From Muribaculaceae bacterium (GTDB lineage Bacteria; Bacteroidota; Bacteroidia; Bacteroidales; Muribaculaceae), in the NCBI GenBank assembly GCA_017454355.1, contig JAFTDD010000012.1, positions 1 through 36,052 on the forward strand: 36,052 nt of DNA, written 5' to 3'. Under the pieces are notes generated by a model. That model made no database searches. It had not been told where the DNA came from and saw nothing but the letters and a program-made list of their open reading frames with translations. The position numbers and the translations under genes were made by a program. Numbering within the stretch: position 1 is the first letter of the stretch; every line of letters starts with the position of its first letter. Of the stretch, positions 8,201 through 17,108 are shown piece by piece.

Positions 8201-10727
8201 TCAGGGCGACCACGACATCGTCGGCGCCGTCGCTGCTGATGGTGAGCGTGGCGCTATAGGCGGTGGCGGCGAGCGGCGTGAATGTGACGGCGATGTCCTC
8301 GCCGGCCTCAGCGTCGTCCATGCTGATGGAGTTGGCGCTGAGGGCGAACACGCCCGCCGGGTCGTTGAGGGAGAGCGTCACGCCGGCCTCAAGGTTGGAG
8401 CCGGTCACGGTGATATACTTGGTCGCCGTCTCGCCCACAAACGTGTCGCTGAACACGCGGTCGGTTTCCGACGCCGTGAGTATCGGGCCGCCGGTCACAC
8501 CCAGGATATACTGGATGCCCTTGATGGCGTTGATCTTGCCATGGGTGCCGAACGTCTTGGCGCCGTGTCCGGCACCGTTGGTCCACTGGTCGGTGTCCCA
8601 CGTGTTCTCCATCACCTCCTTGATATAGTCTGGCGACGGTGTGACACCCTTCTCGACACAGGCCTGCAGCCACTGCGCGATGATACCGCTCACGCAGGGT
8701 GTCGCCATCGACGTGCCCTCCATTGCCGCGTAAGGATTGCTGCTGCTATTCACAATCAGGTCGCCGCTATAGTCGTCGCCGTAGTAACTGTAGTCGTCCA
8801 CGCTCGAGGTATGATAGTGGTTCACGGCCGCGATGATGCGCGCTCCGGGCGCGTTGATGTGCGGCAGCGCGGTGCCCAGCGGGCCGTAACCGGCCGTCTG
8901 CCAACTCGAGAAATAGGCGTGGTCGCCGATGTTGGGATACTCGCCGCTGGCATCTGTCACCGTGCCGGCGTAGTTGGTCACCGAGTTGCGGGTCACGTAG
9001 GCACCCACCGAGATGACCTTGTCGTAGCACGCGTTGTCGCTCACCGAGCACTCGTCATTGCCGGCGCAATAGTTGTAACTGCCCGAATAGGTGCTGTTCA
9101 GGTTCAGGTCGTTGCCGAACCAGCAATAGGAGTTCTCCCACATGTCTATAGTCGTGCTTGCCGTCGTGCTTGTGGGATATACCGACACGCAGAAGGCGTA
9201 GGCTCCCTCATACACGCCGTCACTGTTGCTGTCGCTATAACTGGTCGAGATCATGATTGGGCAATACACCTGCCAGTAGTACTTGCCGTTGCTGTCCTGG
9301 GTGCGCGTGATGCGGATTTTGCCCGCGTCACCGTACTGGTTGTAATAACTCGTGCTTGACCTGAAGTAAGTGGCCAAGCCTGTGGTGCCGGTCACGGTGA
9401 TAGTGGTGCTGGAGGTATAGGCGCTCGATGAATAGACCACGGCTCCGGTGCTCACGTTCACCACATGGAACTTCAACGAGGTCGGGACGTTGGCCGTGCG
9501 GGCATATGCCGTGATGGTGGGATAGAGCATCTCCACGTTGCCGTCGGCATTGCTGAAGCAGCGCTGCACGTTCACCAGCATCGGTTTGCTCGAGGTGGAG
9601 GTGCCGCTGGCGTACATACCGCCGCCGCTGGACATTCCGGCGTCGACAAACGACTGGGCGCGCATGCCGTCGTTGCTGGCGGCGTAAACGATGATGTGGT
9701 TGTCGCCGGCATACTGGTCGACGATGCTTGCGATGGTGCCGGTGCCGTCGTGAGGACCCACCTGCGAGCCAAGGCTCAAACTGATCACACACGGCTTGCC
9801 CACCTGGTCGGCATAGTTGCAGATGTTCTGTATGGCCGTACCGATTGATGTGGTGTAGAGGGAACTCAATCCTGCGATGACGAGGTCGGCCTCGGGGGCC
9901 ATACCGCCATAGGTGGCGTTCTCGTGGTCGTCGGTGACGGTGACGGTGGTGCCGTTGACGATAACACTCGAGCCGCCGGCGGTCGAACTGGTGTGTGTGC
10001 CGTGGTCGCCGTCATTGGTGTCGTAGGTCAGGCCGCTGATGGCGCTCGCCGTCGAGTAGGTCGTCAGCGCTGTGCTGTTGCTGCCGCTGAGCGTGTAGGC
10101 TCGCACGATGCGCGAGTTGCCGGCGGCGTCCTTGAAAGCGATGTGCTGGAAGTCGATACCGCTGTCGATCACGCCCAGAATGACACCCTTGCCGGTGTAC
10201 TTTGAACTGAGACCCAAGGCCTTGGCGGCATCACTATTGGTCATCGCGTCAATGGCCTGGGTGACACTGCGCTGGCGGTCGTTGACCGTCTCGAGCACCT
10301 CGGCGACCTCAATATAGGTCACATTGAAGAGGTCCGAAATCTGGCCAATCTTGTCCACCGGCAGCAGCATCGCCGCCAGTCCGTTGCCGAAGTTGGACTG
10401 CATCACGCCGCCCAACGCCTCTACAGGGCCGAACGCGCCGTTGCTCACGCGCACAAAGGCCGAGATCATCTCGACGCCGTTATACTGCTCGACGTCGGCA
10501 ATCATCACCTTGCCAATCGCCCGCTTGACGACTTGCTCGTCAACAAAGGGCAAAGCGTCGGTGGCTTGCTCATAAGTGAGTTTCTGTCTCACCTTGGTCC
10601 GGCCGCCGTTCTCACTGCGCTGGCTCAGAAGAATCTGAGTGCCGGCCGACATCTTCTCGGGCATGTCGGCAAGCGCGGTGGCGACAATGACAATGGCCGC
10701 AACCATTACTGTTAACAATCTTTTCAT
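5280..10727 (-). CDS. Secreted subtilisin-like (S8) serine protease, multidomain, type IX-like C-terminus
   Basis: The 1815-residue protein has a signal peptide at residues 1-20 (KRLLTVMVAAIVIVATALA), then a propeptide-like region to about 150. The S8 catalytic domain spans about 170-745, with Asp188 (GVIDSG), His242 (DHGTHTS), oxyanion Asn352 and Ser673 (GTSMATP). The triad is complete. A large insert at about 370-560 sits between the oxyanion Asn and the catalytic Ser, in the usual place for a PA-like insert. Two choice-of-anchor-D-like beta domains follow (about 750-950). Next come two repeats (about 952-1235 and 1243-1502), each a fibronectin-III-like strand set split by a jelly-roll-like insert and each carrying APRRR near its end. 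Residues 1521-1735 match the C-terminal module of the LRR protein at 23985. The tail (NPAGQVSNKPFDGVNIVIITK to KRLF) resembles a type IX secretion sorting domain. I infer export to the cell surface and extracellular proteolysis; the substrate is unknown. Confidence 0.92.
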   Translation of the reverse strand: MKRLLTVMVAAIVIVATALADMPEKMSAGTQILLSQRSENGGRTKVRQKLTYEQATDALPFVDEQVVKRAIGKVMIADVEQYNGVEMISAFVRVSNGAFGPVEALGGVMQSNFGNGLAAMLLPVDKIGQISDLFNVTYIEVAEVLETVNDRQRSVTQAIDAMTNSDAAKALGLSSKYTGKGVILGVIDSGIDFQHIAFKDAAGNSRIVRAYTLSGSNSTALTTYSTASAISGLTYDTNDGDHGTHTSSTAGGSSVIVNGTTVTVTDDHENATYGGMAPEADLVIAGLSSLYTTSIGTAIQNICNYADQVGKPCVISLSLGSQVGPHDGTGTIASIVDQYAGDNHIIVYAASNDGMRAQSFVDAGMSSGGGMYASGTSTSSKPMLVNVQRCFSNADGNVEMLYPTITAYARTANVPTSLKFHVVNVSTGAVVYSSSAYTSSTTITVTGTTGLATYFRSSTSYYNQYGDAGKIRITRTQDSNGKYYWQVYCPIMISTSYSDSNSDGVYEGAYAFCVSVYPTSTTASTTIDMWENSYCWFGNDLNLNSTYSGSYNYCAGNDECSVSDNACYDKVISVGAYVTRNSVTNYAGTVTDASGEYPNIGDHAYFSSWQTAGYGPLGTALPHINAPGARIIAAVNHYHTSSVDDYSYYGDDYSGDLIVNSSSNPYAAMEGTSMATPCVSGIIAQWLQACVEKGVTPSPDYIKEVMENTWDTDQWTNGAGHGAKTFGTHGKINAIKGIQYILGVTGGPILTASETDRVFSDTFVGETATKYITVTGSNLEAGVTLSLNDPAGVFALSANSISMDDAEAGEDIAVTFTPLAATAYSATLTISSDGADDVVVALSGSGKAVVPTLEANKVFMHFTRIVAGTVDHKRFAVSGHYLTGDVTLTTSGENFSVEPTTISAADAMAGDVEILVTYYPAATGSHNDNIVITSPGAQSVTIPLSGQASYYPPTMQPVDEYSINNTHFTAVWTDPTPRDDVASYTLYVATHEDMPRTGLLYSGNYSAYSKVGSGNSYTDIASSLSNYTDMTGWTGTSRVCSYSGYLQLGYYGSSSSRRYTGAITSPSYDLSGYNNDGKITVVVTTRVSPSRNTGSTTLRITTTAASGSSQNTDLSITNSKTTYTQVISGLGDATTVKFASTSTSYPIALYDIHIYAGETDANGNATGTSSAAPRRRVIAESGDATARTITGIPGTQREYTVEGLTENGTFDYWVTANYVDGSTARTSNVEVVTLADPITSNPTPVMLAAADEFIDETSFRAEWTDNTASSLVKSYTLWVNKKLEKLAASLLEAVDMSEWEPVVDEDDHITSIDVPTYFGDGWTGSGVFAYYGSALVNGNIKTPTYSGLSAYGNKITLHARAASYYPSNYGQAKFTLTTSAGSKTITLSTDTYDNADDYPEYAWVLDCADEDYVNITVNTNIAEFVEFQIYAGDLTANGLRAPRRRAAVEEGDATTRTITGIEQKSFDLTELESCGTFDYKVRAVYTDGTLSAWSNTRTVTLLEPAKTLAEIVAEDNIEHKYRVSADDLTAVFLSDDGRTLYCKDDNGYAVTQLRGAGDDVDYVLEKTDLMDDKGAYDESNWVALTIANGVEGEFPVSLLNHKISGVRGVVTDLTNPTIVLDEGVMPTADDGDIYLMNTFIIPSFGDREQTSASGVTYSFVNPKPMEVATVTWALWDATANCFVTPPSVGSVNQAGLTGEIAVDFSEYIGQVPTLNDGGIYSFTAITKYNAGNTHASKRRAAGGGLTVFPLDGLTEIGSIDGSVVTDVRDINVDGDVKSVLYSNPAGQVSNKPFDGVNIVIITKKDGTCQILKRLF

Positions 10728-10859
10728 CCTAATTTCGATTATGTATTGTAAACCTAAAAAAAGTCGATAGTCGATAGTCGTCGAGTTTCAGTCTCCCTCT
10801 CCTTCAGGAGGTGGCGGGGGACTGGATAGTCGCGTTGGCATTTTGACTAAAACCGGTGG

Positions 10860-10890
10860 CAAAAGTAATACTATTTTCCGAAACAACAAG
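10860..10890 (-). promoter_or_regulatory. Promoter for the S8 protease gene
   Basis: On the minus strand, CTTG (10887-10890) is followed after 19 bases by TACTTTTG (10860-10867), matching the Bacteroidetes pattern. The leader of roughly 130 nt to the ATG at 10727 contains a CTCCTTCAGGAGG repeat (10793-10822) and GATAGTCGATAGTCG repeats. Confidence 0.55.
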
Positions 10891-10987
10891 CAATTTTCCT
10901 TGAAAATCTAACAAATTGTAATATTTTTCCCACTAAAACCTTATAGTATGTAAGTTTTCTCGATATTTATGCAAATTTTAACACAAA

Positions 10988-11242
10988 ATTTAGTTCACGC
11001 AAAAATTCGTAGCCTTAATATCCTCACGAAAATCTCCGAAAAATCCCGAAAAAGAATCTCTCGTAAATTTTCGTAAATTATCGTAAATATCTTATTTTCT
11101 TGATTTTATCGTCAACATTTAATTTACCCTAAAATCCGCAACCTTGAAAATTCTCACGAAAATTTCCGAAAATTATCGAAAAATATTTTCTCGAAATTTG
11201 CGTAAATTGTCGTAAGTATTTTATTCACAGAATATTATAACC
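10988..11242. repeat. Two imperfect tandem copies of a roughly 125-bp AT-rich unit
   Basis: Copy A (about 10988-11112) and copy B (about 11117-11242) share in order a TTTA-rich start, CCTTGAAAATTCTCACGAAAA or close variants, CCGAAAAAT, and CTCGTAAATTTTCGTAAATT-type phased motifs. The region between the protease and infB is otherwise free of genes. I see no tRNA or conserved RNA fold in it. Confidence 0.65.
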
Positions 11243-11341
11243 CAAATTAAATTTACGTAAATTTACGTAGATTTACGAAAATTTACGAGATACAATATTT
11301 TTTCGGAAATTTTCGAGAATTCTCGAGAGATAAATATTGAG
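11180..11341. repeat. AT-rich phased inverted-repeat element, copy 2
   Basis: This copy is closely similar to 1-154. ATTTACG occurs at 11251, 11261, 11271 and 11281, exactly 10 bp apart, giving four units against three in copy 1. The left arm carries CGAAATT at 11192, CGTAAAT at 11201 and CGTAAGT at 11211. It overlaps the second of the tandem 125-bp units. The two copies lie in the same orientation on either side of the phage-type genes and the protease. Confidence 0.85.
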
Positions 11342-11345
11342 CCCA

Positions 11346-11513
11346 CTGCAAAAAGTCGCTGATTAATTTTAAACACGAATTACCATGAATTATCCATGGA
11401 TTTTTATTCTAAATATTACAATTAAAATTAATAATTTATGAATAATTAATGGATAATTTATGGAAATTCATGTTCAAAAATTTTGTTGCGATAGATGTAA
11501 TACTTTTTTGCAG
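11346..11513. repeat. MITE-like AT-rich element with long inverted arms
   Basis: It begins CTGCAAAAAGT (11346-11356) and ends ACTTTTTTGCAG (11502-11513), which are inverted. Inside, CGAATTACCATGAATTATCC on the left is mirrored by GGATAATTTATGGAAATTCA on the right. The start GCAAAAAGTCGCTGAT also opens the element at 23612, and the left arm recurs alone, inverted, at about 22340-22386. It has no coding capacity, and no target-site duplication could be assigned with confidence. Confidence 0.75.
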
Positions 11514-11669
11514 GAGACTCATTAATTAAGGCTCTCGTAAAATTTCGTAAAACTTATCGTATAATCCGTAATCCAAGTTTCCAAAGTAGTTTAATCGATG
11601 ATTTACAACGCTGCAAGGACGAGGCAAGCCTCGTCCTCCGTTAGTAAATTAAATAAAATTCTCAGTCGT

Positions 11670-11940
11670 ACAAACCCACGATAGTGGGTTACACGAACCC
11701 ACGAAGTGGGTTTTACATAAACCCCAGGTTGACACCGCCAAGTGGCTACCTGGGGGTGAGGAGCAGAATATTTCTATGCTACCTCGAAGAGGTTGCACTC
11801 TCTCGCGAGATGGTGCAACCTCTTCGAGGTCGCGACATCTATTATCTTGCTTCATGCCCACAGGTAGTCGCTTCGCTCCAACCTGGGGGTTTTGTAAAAC
11901 CTCTGGCGAGGTTTGTGCAACCCGCTCAAGCGGGTTGTGG
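11670..11940. repeat. Composite REP-like palindrome cluster downstream of infB
   Basis: Hairpins occur in series: AACCCACGATAGTGGGTT at 11673-11690, AACCCACGAAGTGGGTT at 11696-11712, and perfect 18-bp arms at 11781-11798 and 11813-11830 around TCTCGCGAGA. AAACCTC/GAGGTTT follows at 11897-11914 and CAACCCGCT-CA-AGCGGGTTG at 11918-11937. The last two lie 65-105 bp beyond the infB stop and could fold in its transcript, but no T-run follows. Open frames on both strands across this block are products of the palindromes. Confidence 0.8.
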
Positions 11941-12001
11941 TAGTTCAAAATCTGATACCAGCAAATTGTTACTTTAGAAACTTTAATTAAAAAGGAGGGT
12001 G

Positions 12002-14956
12002 TCAGAGAGACTTCTGGATTTCGATTTCCTCAAAGCCCTCAATCAGGTCGCCCACCTGCAGGTCATTGTAACTCTGAACGCTCAAGCCGCACTCAAAGCC
12101 TGTGGCGACCTCCTTCACGTCGTCCTTGAAGCGCTTCAACGACGCCAAGTTGCCGCTATAGATCACGATACCGTCGCGAATGACGCGCACCTTGTTGGTA
12201 CGCTTCATCTTGCCCTCACGCACTATGGCGCCGGCAATCGTGCCCACCTTGCTGATGTGGAACACTTCCTTGACCTCGGCGGTGCCGCTCACCTCCTCCT
12301 TGATTTCGGGCGAGAGCATACCCTCCATAGCGCTCTTGACCTCCTCGATGGCGTCGTAGATGATGCTATAGATGCGGATATCGACGCCCTCCTGCTCGGC
12401 CAGACGCTTGGCGGCGCCCGACGGACGCACCTGGAAGCCGATAATCGACGCGTTGCTCGCGGCGGCCAGCGTGACGTCGCTCTCGGTGATTGCGCCCACG
12501 GCCTTGTGGATGACGTTGACCTGCACCTCGGGCGTCGACAATTTGATGAGCGAGTCGCTCAATGCCTCGATCGAGCCGTCCACGTCGCCCTTGACAATCA
12601 GGTTGAGTTCGTGGAACTCGCCCAGCGCGCGCAGTCGCGCGATGTCCTCGAGTCCCGGTCGCTTCTGGGTGCGGCCGGCCTGCTCGCGCATCAGTTGCTC
12701 GCGGCGGTTGGCAATCTGGCGAGCCTCCTGGTCGGTGTCGAGCACGTTGATTTTGTCGCCGGCAGTGGGTGCGCCGTTCAAGCCGAGGATGAGCACCGGT
12801 GTGGCCGGTCCGGCCTCCTTGATGCGCTGGTTGCGCTCGTTGAACATCGCCTTCACCTTGCCGTAGTACATGCCGGCGAGCACGATGTCGCCCACGTGCA
12901 GCGTGCCGTTCTCGATGAGCACCGTGGCCACATAGCCGCGGCCGCGGTCGAGCGACGACTCGATTACCGAGCCGACGGCCTTGCGGTTGGGGTTGGCCTT
13001 CAACTCCAGCAGGTCGGCCTCCAGCAGCACTTTCTCCATCAGTTCCTGCACGCCGATGCCTTTCTTGGCGCTGATGTCTTGGCTCTGATACTTGCCGCCC
13101 CACTCCTCAACAAGATAGTTGAGCGCCGAGAGTTCCTCCTTGATTTTATCGGGGTTGGCGCCCGGCTTGTCGATTTTGTTGATGGCAAACACGATGGGCA
13201 CGCCGGCTGCCGAGGCGTGGTTGAGGGCCTCGATGGTCTGCGGCATCACGCTGTCGTCGGCTGCCACAATCACAATAACGATATCGGTCACCTTGGCTCC
13301 GCGGGCACGCATGGCGGTGAAGGCCTCGTGACCCGGCGTGTCGAGGAAGGTGATGCGGCGGCCGTTGGGCAGTTTCACGTTGTAGGCACCGATGTGCTGG
13401 GTGATACCACCGGCCTCGCCGGCAATCACGTTGCTCTTGCGGATATAGTCGAGCAGCGACGTCTTGCCGTGGTCCACGTGACCCATGACGGTCACCACCG
13501 GCGGGCGCTCCACCAGGTCCTCGGGATCGTCTTCCTCGTCGCTGATGGCCTCGTGCACGTCGGCACTCTGATACTCGGTCTTAAAGCCGAACTCCTCGGC
13601 CAGGATATTGATTGTGTCGGCGTCCAGGCGCTGGTTGATGCTCACCATCATTCCCAGCGAGAGACACGTGGCGATAATCTTGTTGATGGGCACGTCCATC
13701 ATGGCGGCGAGGTCGTTGGCGGTCACAAACTCGGTGAGTTTGAGCACCTTGCTCTCGGCCATTGCGGCGATTGCCTCCTCGTGGGCCGCCTCGCGGACAG
13801 CCTCACGTTTCTCCTTGCGGTATTTGACTCCCTTCTTGGTGGTGCGGGTGGTGAGGCGCGCGAGCGTCTCTTTCACCTGGCGCTGCACGTCCTCATCGCT
13901 CACCTCGGGCTTCAACGGCCGCTTGCTCTTCTTCTCCTTGCGCTTGCTCTGGCCGCTTGCGGCGCGCGAGGCCTGCTCCTGCGACTTGCCGGAGCCACCG
14001 TTGTTGCCGCCACCGCCGCCACGCGGTTTGTCGCGCTTGACCTCGGCGGCCGCCTGCTCGATGTTGACCTTCTCCTTGCCGATGCGCTGCCGCTTGCGGC
14101 GTCCGCCCTCGGCGCGCTCGCGGCGACGCTCCTCCTTGCTCTTGGCCTTGGGGCGCGTCGTGGAGTTGATTGCGCTCAAGTCAATCTTGCCCACGATGTT
14201 AAACTTGGGTCCGGCGGGCTGCGTCGGCAACCTGAACACCTCGGGTTCGGTGGGAGCGACAGGCTCGGCGACAGCGGGCTGCGACGCAGCATCGGCCTTG
14301 ACTTCGGAGGCCGGCGGGGTTGCAGGTTTCGCTGTCTCGACGGGCTTGGCGGGCTGTGCCGGTTTCTGCGGCTCGGCAGGCTTGGGCTGCTCCACGGGCT
14401 TTTGCGGCTTGGCAGGCTCGGCCGGCTTGGTCGGTTTCACGGGCTCGGCGGGCTTTTCCGGTTCAACGGGCTTTTCCGGCTCAACGGGCTTCACCGGTTC
14501 GGCCGGTTTCACGGGCTCGGCGGGCTTTTCAGGCTCGACGGCCTTGGGAGCCTCCACGGGTTGCGGCGCCTGCGCGGGCTTCTCAGCCTCCACGGGCTTT
14601 TCCGCCTCCACAGGTTGGGAGGCGGACTGAGCGTCCTCGGTCACATACGTGCCGGGACGGCTCAAGTCTATCTTACCCAAAATCTTGGGCTTCTGACCCG
14701 GCACGACCGTTTCAATCTCGTGACTGCGTTCACCGCCACGCTTGGGGCGCTGACGGTCTTCGGTCAACGTCTTCGACTTCTGCTTTTGGGCACTGTCCTG
14801 CTTGTATTCGCGCAGGAGCAGTTCGTAGACGTCGTCGGCAATCCTTGCGTTCACATTGGTCACATCAATCTCGATGCCCTTGTTGCGCAAGAAGTCTTGG
14901 ATTGTCATCGCGCCCACGTTCAATTCCTTGATCGCTTTGCTGAGTTTTATTGGCAT
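12002..14956 (-). CDS. infB: Translation initiation factor IF-2
   Basis: This GTPase brings initiator tRNA to the 30S subunit and promotes subunit joining. The protein has 984 residues, typical of Bacteroidales. Residues 1-55 form the IF2-N-like domain. About 115-210 is a low-complexity Pro/Glu/Lys linker built on VEPEKP and AEPVKP repeats, followed by a basic linker to about 350 and the second N-domain (about 400-460). The G domain shows GHVDHGKTS (492-500), DTPGHE (539-544) and NKID (593-596), and the C-terminal beta-barrel and IF2-C domains follow to the end. The start [13 protein letters not shown] is the normal family N-terminus. It is the third gene of the rimP-nusA-infB operon, 53 bp after nusA. 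The high-GC linker gives long open frames on the opposite strand that are not genes. Confidence 0.98.
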   Translation of the reverse strand: MPIKLSKAIKELNVGAMTIQDFLRNKGIEIDVTNVNARIADDVYELLLREYKQDSAQKQKSKTLTEDRQRPKRGGERSHEIETVVPGQKPKILGKIDLSRPGTYVTEDAQSASQPVEAEKPVEAEKPAQAPQPVEAPKAVEPEKPAEPVKPAEPVKPVEPEKPVEPEKPAEPVKPTKPAEPAKPQKPVEQPKPAEPQKPAQPAKPVETAKPATPPASEVKADAASQPAVAEPVAPTEPEVFRLPTQPAGPKFNIVGKIDLSAINSTTRPKAKSKEERRRERAEGGRRKRQRIGKEKVNIEQAAAEVKRDKPRGGGGGNNGGSGKSQEQASRAASGQSKRKEKKSKRPLKPEVSDEDVQRQVKETLARLTTRTTKKGVKYRKEKREAVREAAHEEAIAAMAESKVLKLTEFVTANDLAAMMDVPINKIIATCLSLGMMVSINQRLDADTINILAEEFGFKTEYQSADVHEAISDEEDDPEDLVERPPVVTVMGHVDHGKTSLLDYIRKSNVIAGEAGGITQHIGAYNVKLPNGRRITFLDTPGHEAFTAMRARGAKVTDIVIVIVAADDSVMPQTIEALNHASAAGVPIVFAINKIDKPGANPDKIKEELSALNYLVEEWGGKYQSQDISAKKGIGVQELMEKVLLEADLLELKANPNRKAVGSVIESSLDRGRGYVATVLIENGTLHVGDIVLAGMYYGKVKAMFNERNQRIKEAGPATPVLILGLNGAPTAGDKINVLDTDQEARQIANRREQLMREQAGRTQKRPGLEDIARLRALGEFHELNLIVKGDVDGSIEALSDSLIKLSTPEVQVNVIHKAVGAITESDVTLAAASNASIIGFQVRPSGAAKRLAEQEGVDIRIYSIIYDAIEEVKSAMEGMLSPEIKEEVSGTAEVKEVFHISKVGTIAGAIVREGKMKRTNKVRVIRDGIVIYSGNLASLKRFKDDVKEVATGFECGLSVQSYNDLQVGDLIEGFEEIEIQKSL

Positions 14957-15009
14957 ATATCCTTCTTTGTTTTGTCGTTACCGGTTGTTAATAATCGTAA
15001 TTTTAAACG

Positions 15010-16314
15010 CTACTCGGCGGGCTGCTGCTCGTCGGCCTCTTGGGGCTCGTCGTAGTCAAACTCGGCGTTCAACACGTCAAAGACGTAGTCGACAGTCGAT
15101 TCCTCGAGGTCGGCACGCTCCATGATGTCGGCCTTGGGCAGGCGGAGCACGTCACGCGCGGTGTTGCAACCCAGTCCCTTCAGGGCGTCGATCACCCACT
15201 CGTCGATCTCGTCGCGGAACTCGTCCAAATAGATATCGTCAATCTCCTCGGCATCGTTGTCGCGATAGACGTCGATGTGATAGCCGGTGAGAATCGAGGC
15301 CAACTTGATGTTCAAGCCGCCCTTGCCGATGGCCAACGACACCTGGTCAGGCTTGAGAAACACCTCTGCCTTGGGATCGTCGGGATCGTCGGCGATGCGT
15401 ATCGACGAGATGCGGGCGGGGCTCAACGCGCGCTGTATCATCAGTTGCGGGTTGTCGGAGTAGTTGATGACGTCGATGTTCTCGTTGCGCAACTCGCGCA
15501 CGATGCCGTGGATGCGCCCACCCTTGACGCCCACACAGGCACCCACCGGGTCGATGCGGTCGTCGTAACTCTCGACGGCGATCTTGGCGCGCTCGCCCGG
15601 CACGCGGGCGATGGCCTTAATTTCAATCAAGCCGTCGTGAATCTCGGGCACCTCGGCCTCAAACAGGCGGCGCAGGAAGGCCTCGCTGGTGCGCGACACG
15701 ATAATCTTGGGGTTGTTGTTCTTGTTGTCGACAGTGTGGACCACAGCGCGAATCATGTCGCCCTTGCGGTAGATGTCGGTGCTGATTTGCTGGTCCTTGG
15801 GCAACAACAGTTCGTTGCCCTCGCTGTCGAGCAGCAGCACCTCCTTCTTCCACACCTGGTACACCTCACCAATGACGAGTTCGCCCTCGATGCTCTTGAA
15901 CTTGGTGTAGATTGCGTCCTTCTGCAGGTCGAGGATTTTGCTGGAGAGCGTCTGACGCAGGTTGAGGATTGCGCGGCGGCCGAACTTGGCGAAGTCGATG
16001 CGGCGGGTGTGCTCCTCGCCAACCTCACAGTCGGGGTCGTTGTCGGCCTGTGCCTCGCTCAACGCGATCTGACGGCTGTCGTTCTCCACGGCGCCGTCCT
16101 CAACAACCTCCAAGTTCTGGTAAATCTCGCAGTCGCCCTTGTCGGGGTTCACAATCACGTCGAAGTTGTCGTCACTGCCAAACATCTTGGCCAGCACGCT
16201 GCGAAACGACTCCTCCAGCACGCTGATCAACGTCGTCTTGTCGATGTTCTTCAGTTCCTTGAACTCCTTGAAATTGGCCATCATGTTGACGGCCTCTTCT
16301 CTCTTTTTTGCCAT
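15010..16314 (-). CDS. nusA: Transcription termination/antitermination factor NusA
   Basis: NusA binds RNA polymerase and nascent RNA and modulates pausing, termination and antitermination, including on rRNA operons. The protein has 434 residues. The polymerase-binding N-terminal domain (about 1-135) contains FKEFKELKNIDKTTLISVLE, characteristic of Bacteroidales NusA. An S1 domain lies at about 140-207. KH1 (about 215-290) carries GACVGVKGGRIHGIVREL and KH2 (about 295-350) carries SLAIGKGGLNIKLAS. A helix-hairpin-helix-like tail (about 365-420) and an acidic end complete it. MAKKREE is taken as the start because relatives begin with MAKK-type sequence; the downstream MM would trim ten residues. 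The gap from rimP is 15 bp. Confidence 0.97.
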   Translation of the reverse strand: MAKKREEAVNMMANFKEFKELKNIDKTTLISVLEESFRSVLAKMFGSDDNFDVIVNPDKGDCEIYQNLEVVEDGAVENDSRQIALSEAQADNDPDCEVGEEHTRRIDFAKFGRRAILNLRQTLSSKILDLQKDAIYTKFKSIEGELVIGEVYQVWKKEVLLLDSEGNELLLPKDQQISTDIYRKGDMIRAVVHTVDNKNNNPKIIVSRTSEAFLRRLFEAEVPEIHDGLIEIKAIARVPGERAKIAVESYDDRIDPVGACVGVKGGRIHGIVRELRNENIDVINYSDNPQLMIQRALSPARISSIRIADDPDDPKAEVFLKPDQVSLAIGKGGLNIKLASILTGYHIDVYRDNDAEEIDDIYLDEFRDEIDEWVIDALKGLGCNTARDVLRLPKADIMERADLEESTVDYVFDVLNAEFDYDEPQEADEQQPAE

Positions 16315-16329
16315 TGTAAAGCCTGTATA

Positions 16330-16803
16330 TCAAAAGTTTATTATATTCTTAGTGTACTTCACCGCGGCATAGTCGAGGCGCTGCTCGACCTGCTCGGCTA
16401 CGGGGCGTTTCATGCCCTCGCGCTTGACCTTGACGGTGGTCTCGATGGTGAAACCGGTCTGGTCGGCGTCGATGAGCACCCCGCGCAACTTGCGTCCGTC
16501 GGCTGTCAATGTTTCCACCTCACCGCCAAGGTTTTTCTCATAGTGCTGCGGCAAGACAAAAGGCTCACTGATGCCGTAGCCTGCCACAGTGAGTTCGAAG
16601 TCATACTTGTCGCGGTCAACGGCGGCGAGTACGGCGTCTGTCACCGCCTCACAGTCGTCTATCGTCACACCGTCCATACCGTCGATGAGCACCTCCACCA
16701 CATCATCGGGCAGATAGTTCACCGCCACCACAAACAGTTCGTGCGCCGCGGCGGCCTCGCGCGCCGCGCTCTCCAATGCCTCTCTGTCAAGACCGTTAGC
16801 CAT
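16330..16803 (-). CDS. rimP: Ribosome maturation factor RimP
   Basis: RimP assists maturation of the 30S subunit. The protein has 157 residues, the usual length. The N-terminal alpha/beta domain includes ELFVVAVNYLPDDVVEVLID and the DCEAVTDAV helix. The C-terminal SH3-like barrel starts near YGISEPF and LPQHYEKNLGGEVE, with GRKLRGVLIDAD following. It is the first gene of the rimP-nusA-infB operon, so it sits next to the leader region 16804-17108. Confidence 0.94.
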   Translation of the reverse strand: MANGLDREALESAAREAAAAHELFVVAVNYLPDDVVEVLIDGMDGVTIDDCEAVTDAVLAAVDRDKYDFELTVAGYGISEPFVLPQHYEKNLGGEVETLTADGRKLRGVLIDADQTGFTIETTVKVKREGMKRPVAEQVEQRLDYAAVKYTKNIINF

Positions 16804-16826
16804 TCTCTACCTAAATATTACAATTA

Positions 16827-16841
16827 ACTCAAGTTTCTGAT
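16827..16841 (-). promoter_or_regulatory. Shared leader motif ATCAGAAACTTGAGT before rimP
   Basis: On the minus strand ATCAGAAACTTGAGT lies 23 bp before the rimP ATG. The same 15-mer precedes the lipoprotein gene (19780-19794), and its first 13 bases with one change precede sufS (22389-22401). Its role is unknown; it may be the edge of a dispersed element rather than a binding site. The rest of 16804-17108 holds a TAACTTTG box, an AAAAAGTCGCT fragment near 16945, and nothing coding. Confidence 0.6.
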
Positions 16842-17025
16842 GTAAACGTGATTGATAGTCATGTTGATAACAAGTGGTTACTTGTAGGCCCCTACATTTC
16901 TCACAACCATCAATTTATCTACTATAGAAACATATCTAATTCTAAAAAGTCGCTTTGCCTTTTAATGTATGCTCAATGATACAATAAAAAGGAGGAAGCA
17001 GTTGCCCCCTCTCACGAATGCAGCG

Positions 17026-17033
17026 CAAAGTTA
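17026..17033 (-). promoter_or_regulatory. Possible -7 box for the rimP-nusA-infB operon
   Basis: TAACTTTG on the minus strand fits TAnnTTTG. I see no TTG at the right distance, so the call is weak. It would give a leader of about 220 nt, long enough for regulation. Confidence 0.35.
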
Positions 17034-17108
17034 CTGCTTTTATTAATGTAATACCAGTCGATTTAGTAATATTTAGCAAATATTAGTAAACTTTAACACT
17101 ACCAAACC

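Noticed and set aside
11649-11977. Overlapping open frames on both strands (about 97-99 codons each)
   Set aside because: They run through REP-like palindromes and the peptides simply repeat the palindromic motifs; no start signal or family resemblance.
10728-12001. tRNA or other RNA gene in the large gap
   Set aside because: No GGTTCGAATC-type T-arm or cloverleaf was found on either strand; only repeats were seen.
11999-15055. Very long plus-strand open frame opposite infB
   Set aside because: Antisense shadow of a GC-rich gene; the repeated Gly/Leu/Phe stretch mirrors the Pro/Glu/Lys linker of IF-2.
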